Shown here: positions 60,468 through 64,000 of the stretch, one piece after another
Numbering within the stretch: position 1 is the first letter of the stretch
Layout of the letters: the number at the start of each line of letters is the position of its first letter
Assembly: GCA_032191485.1 (NCBI GenBank)
Contig: JAVDOI010000012.1
Location: 15,091,140-15,155,139 of the forward strand
Origin: Leptoclinus maculatus
Lineage: Eukaryota; Chordata; Actinopteri; Perciformes; Stichaeidae
Direction of reading: 5' to 3'
Length of the DNA stretch: 64,000 bases
Notes under the pieces: model-generated
Told to the model about the DNA's origin: nothing
Seen by the model: only the letters and a program-made list of their open reading frames with translations
Database searches by the model: none
Program-made: the position numbers and the translations under genes

Positions 60468-63451
60468 TTAAAGCTGAATGTTTTTTTCTTGAATTGTCTG
60501 GTGACAGACGCCTGCCAAGGTCTTGAACTTTGGCCCCAAATCATTCAGAAACATCAAATCATCCCCCAGGTTGCTGAGTGACAGCTTATCCAACGACTCG
60601 CACCTGCTGCCCTGTCCCTCGTAGGCATACTCGTAGGGTTGGTACACTGGCTGGCCTACATGGTTTCCATCAATCTGTTGCATTCTCTGTGGGATTGAGG
60701 AATCATAAAAAGATTTCTGGGTCATTTTGTCAAAAACATACATCAAAAATACATATATTAAGACATTCAGTCTGGAAGTATAATTTTATATTCATGGGAC
60801 TTTAAAGTGACTACGAGGAACTTTCATTTTGTGTTGATTCTGGCAGTCCCTGTGAACATCCCTGCGTCATTTTACTTCAGAATGTTTTTTCCCTGCACAG
60901 TCCTGGTTCTGCCGTGCCTCCCTTCCCCCCAGCAGGCCCAGCAATACAGCATGTGTCTCCAGCAGCGCGGCGTCGTTGTTGGCTATACCAGCAGGGACCG
61001 GATGAGCAGCGAGGCGATGCCGTCTAAGGTGGCAGTGAAGCCGGATCTGTATTCGTCCGTTGTCAGCTGGTCGCTGCTGGAGGCCCCGCTGGAGTCCGAG
61101 CTGGAGGAGTTTCTGGTGAACCTGCATGACTTCATCTGATTTTGCGCGGAATCCGACCCGGTGGCACCGATGACTTTTTTATCAAGTATAACTTTATAGA
61201 AATAGCCAATCTTCTCGCTGATGGTCATGTTTACTTATGCAAATGATACAGAGGCATCAGTACTAAATTGAGACCAGTTAAAGTTCCTCGCAGTAACTTT
61301 CTACTTATTTCATTGCTTAAAGCAGATTTAAACAACCTTATCGTGATTTTGTTTTCGTCCATGTTACAAACTGTATATGAGCATTGCTGAAGTTTAATGC
61401 AGATGCAATGTGCTGGTCTTACTACGGTGTCCAAAGACACTTCAACATGTGGCTCTCTTACCTTGTCGATGTGGTCTGAAATGTGATGATTTGACCGCAG
61501 GCTTACAGAACGGTTGTATCTCGAGGAGCCTCCCTGTTCAGAGAGAGGAGGTTATAATGTATACCCATAGGTAAATATATATAATGTACATGTACTAGCT
61601 TCCTACTTCTTAATTAAAATACTGTATAAGCATTAGAAAGTGTTTACAGTGCAGTCAAAGATGTTTATATTTGACCTACTTATTAAAATATACTAATTCA
61701 ATGAAGACCACTATTTACCTGATTGGTGTTCATCCCGTCTGAAGCCCATGTAGCGTACTGAAATTAAGGAAATAAACAGATTCAGTCTTTACTACCCTCA
61801 CTTGATCCTCACTTACAGTTAGGGGTGGGAATCGCCAGAGGTCCCGCGATACGATATTATCGCGATACTTAGGTCACGATACGATATTATCGCGATACTG
61901 CGATATTATCACGATACTGCGATATTATCACGGTGCTGCGATATGCTGAGTATTGCGATTACATATATTGCGATTTATTACTTTTTTCAACTTCAAATTA
62001 TGTCCCCAAAGGAAAACTGAGTTAACATGTTTTATCTAATAAGATAAAGTTTTCAGTCTGTTCATCTCACTTCAATCATTTTTATTGGAGCAAAATGGGA
62101 TTGTCAAGCAGACAGACTGACCAACAATGTCATAAAAACCTGTACGATATAAGAGTTATATAACTCAGTATAACTTGCGATGCGCGGACATCACGGGCAG
62201 AGAGACAGTTATGCGCCGCACTCTCCCCATGAGCCTGGCTACTGTTGGCCGACACTTCACATGCAGGAATCCCGCTAACTGAACGGCAACGCCCACGTTT
62301 GCCCCGGTGTGACTTACGTTTTACTGCTCTAGTTTGGAGAACGTGAGACAGCAGTCGCCAGTCCTCTGTGAGATATCGTGCTGTTATAGTCACATAGGAA
62401 TCCACTGCGCTTGACGTCCACGCATCGCAAGTTAATGCAACTCTTTCTGCTGTACTCAAAGATTGCTCCACTTTAAGCTTCACTTCTCTGTAGAGCTTGG
62501 GCACGGCTGTGTTCGGTGAAAAAATCCAAATAAGTCCAGACGTCTGATTTAAACGCGGACGGCGCATTTCTGATTTCTTTCTCCGATGTCTCTATCTTTG
62601 TTTTGAACAACTTCCTATCAACCCGGCACCTCTGCTGACCTCACCAGAAAACAACTCAGCACCATCTAGTGGACTGAAAAAGCAATTGATTTTATTTTTC
62701 TAGTGCCAAAAAGTTTATAGTTTATATAATAAAAGATCGATACTTGGCTTCCGTGTGTCGATACAATATCGCCACGCAAAATATCGCGATACTATGCTGT
62801 ATCGATTTTTTCCCCCACCCCTACTTACAGTCACTGTATTTGTGGATTAAAAAAAAAAAAAAAAAGAAACAAACCAGTTAGCCCTCAGGAAAAGCATGCC
62901 AAAATGAAACGGTTTTAACCTGCATCAGGATTCACCTCATTTGTATCAGTAAGGGTAGAGTAAATATGAGAGTAAATATTAGAAACACATCTCAGTGGAA
63001 CGCAATACAATTAAACAGAACCGTAAATCACATACGTGTGTGTATACATGTGATTGTATAGTCAGTTATATATATTTTAAACTGCTGTATTTACACATAC
63101 ACGTGTTTTATATGTTCTGATACAAGCGACTTACAATTCAGATTCTATCACACCGTAGGCACAGCTACGGGAGCAACTTTGGGTTTAAGTGTCTTGCTCA
63201 AGGACACATCAACATGTGACTAGCGGAGCCAAAGCCGTGGATCGAACCGCCGATCCTCTGATAGAAAAACAGCCCTGCTCTCCACTTAGCCACGGTCGAT
63301 AAACGCGATAAAACATTTGTAAAGGAAAACTTGGCAAAAAAAGGCAACTTGTGTAATCACAGCTGCAGTCACTCACCATGCTCTGCCCTCCGTGGCTTCT
63401 GAATGTGTCTCTTTGGTGCTGCGTGCCCTGCGAGTTCATGTTAGAGTTCAT
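60468..63451 (-). CDS. second cadherin, 3' end (cytoplasmic tail only)
   Basis: Four exons in transcription order: 63377-63451 (75 bp), 61719-61757 (39), 61462-61533 (72), 60468-60686 (219 with stop), all phase 0. They encode the last 134 residues of a classical or desmosomal-type cadherin. The last exon has QPVYQPYEYAYEGQGSRCES then FLNDLGPKFKTLAGVC, which matches the catenin-binding end of desmogleins, desmocollins and classical cadherins (FLNDLGPKFKTLAE-type). CDH26 at 48.4 kb has a tail exon of the same 72-bp length, and the intron layout is alike, so the two are likely tandem paralogues. Zebrafish has several cdh26/cdh27-type genes, but I cannot choose among these names. The upstream exons are beyond 64000. 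Introns hold a hAT element, a SINE-like repeat and a DNA element with inverted ends. Confidence 0.85.
60802..61294. mobile_element. element with about 23-bp imperfect TIRs in cadherin intron
   Basis: AAAGTGACTACGAGGAACTT at the left and the reverse complement of AAAGTTCCTCGCAGTAACTT at the right match at about 20 of 23 positions. The GC-rich centre (60900-61130) is open in several frames (80-110 codons) but has no recognisable domain. Class unknown; no clear target duplication. Confidence 0.5.
61820..62823 (-). mobile_element. hAT (ZBED-like) transposon with transposase remnant
   Basis: Termini TAGGGGTGGG and CCCACCCCTA are flanked by a perfect 8-bp duplication, cttacagt (61812-61819 and 62824-62831). 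The subterminal DNA is full of ATCGCGATA and ATATCGCG words. A minus-strand frame (62130-62567) holds KLYREVKLKVEQSLSTAERV then ALTCDAWTSSAVDSYVTITA and EDWRLLSHVLQTR, the hAT transposase core as in ZBED1-like proteins. The remaining transposase is missing, so it cannot be autonomous. Confidence 0.92.
63122..63305. mobile_element. SINE-like repeat, copy 1
   Basis: AAGCGACTTACAATTCAGAT through AGTGTCTTGCTCAAGGACAC to GGATCGAACCGCCGATCCTC. The GATCGAACC word recalls a tRNA-like B box, but the class is not proved. It interrupts the duplicated cadherin intron after GTTCTGATA. Confidence 0.6.
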
Positions 63452-63814
63452 CTTTAGAGGACATACAGTCAGGTTAAGACAGCAACAAGCCCCACCTAAT
63501 ACTAATTACAGGTTTGTAAGTCCTATCCGCACCCACCACAGTAAGCTACTGTTTAACGCCTGCACGCCAACTCCAATTCACACATTTTGTTTTAACCATT
63601 AGGTAAAAAATTGCGAGGACAGAATTAAATTTGATTTTAAGATTATAAAAAAAACGTCTTGTAATGGTTGAATCGAGCTATTTGATTGGTTTGTTATGAA
63701 TACTGAATCCTCACCCATCTATTACTTAACTGACAGTCGCGTCATTCCCTCACTTTCTAATCTATCGAGTCTATAATCGTCGTGGCTCATGGAGCGTTTA
63801 AACATTACATTACA

Positions 63815-64000
63815 GTCATTTTAGCAGACGCTTTTATCCAAAGCGACTTACAATTCAGATTCTATCACACCGTAGGCACAGCTACGGGAGCAATTATGGC
63901 GTTAAGTGTCTTGCTCAAGGACACGTCAACATGTGACTAGCGGAGCCAAAGTCGGGGATCGAACCACCGATCCTCTGATAGAAAAACAGCCCTGCTCTCC
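63815..64000. mobile_element. SINE-like repeat, copy 2 (cut by window end)
   Basis: Longer at its left end than copy 1 (TTTTAGCAGACGCTTTTATC, then CAAAGCGACTTACAATTCAG) and nearly identical in the shared part. It runs off the window. Confidence 0.65.

Overview
This is nuclear DNA from a ray-finned (teleost-type) fish. The evidence is compact vertebrate genes with GT-AG introns, very long CA/TG microsatellites, and typical fish repeats: hAT elements and MITEs, L2-like LINE tails ending in repeated TTGAA, and an RNase H fragment of an endogenous retrovirus. The gene order TAF4 - LSM14B - SS18L1 - MTG2 matches human 20q13.33. All gene calls were made by assembling exons by hand from splice sites and reading phase. 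Every exon chain below stays in frame from end to end, but no database search was possible.

Layout. 1-8,170 holds no gene I can support; it contains repeats, including a complete CAGTGGCGG-type hAT element (6,289-7,569). 8,180-18,167 (minus) is TAF4, 16 coding exons, 941 aa. 18,168-19,013 is a short head-to-head promoter region. 19,014-21,336 (plus) is LSM14B, 8 exons, 394 aa. 22,956-29,106 (plus) is SS18L1 (CREST), 11 exons, 414 aa, followed by a likely 2 kb 3' UTR. 31,060-36,640 is accessory DNA: a 36-bp minisatellite, three 336-bp tandem repeats, AT tracts and a LINE fragment. 36,647-38,834 (plus) is MTG2, 6 exons, 414 aa. 38,940-48,430 is repeat-rich, with an AT palindrome array, an ERV RNase H fragment and a second CAGTGGCGG hAT copy. 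48,430-53,569 (minus) is a complete CDH26-like cadherin, 17 exons, 815 aa. 55,690-57,615 is the relic of another cadherin copy. 60,468-63,451 (minus) holds the last four coding exons of a second cadherin whose 5' part lies beyond the window.

The genes are housekeeping or regulatory and share no pathway. TAF4 is a TFIID subunit, LSM14B an mRNP translational regulator, SS18L1 a chromatin co-activator of the BAF complex, and MTG2 a GTPase for mitochondrial ribosome assembly. The most informative part is the 48-64 kb cadherin cluster: one intact gene, one shredded copy whose retained intron looks better conserved than its exon, and one gene cut by the window edge. Paralogous flanks there preserve the empty site of a hAT insertion.
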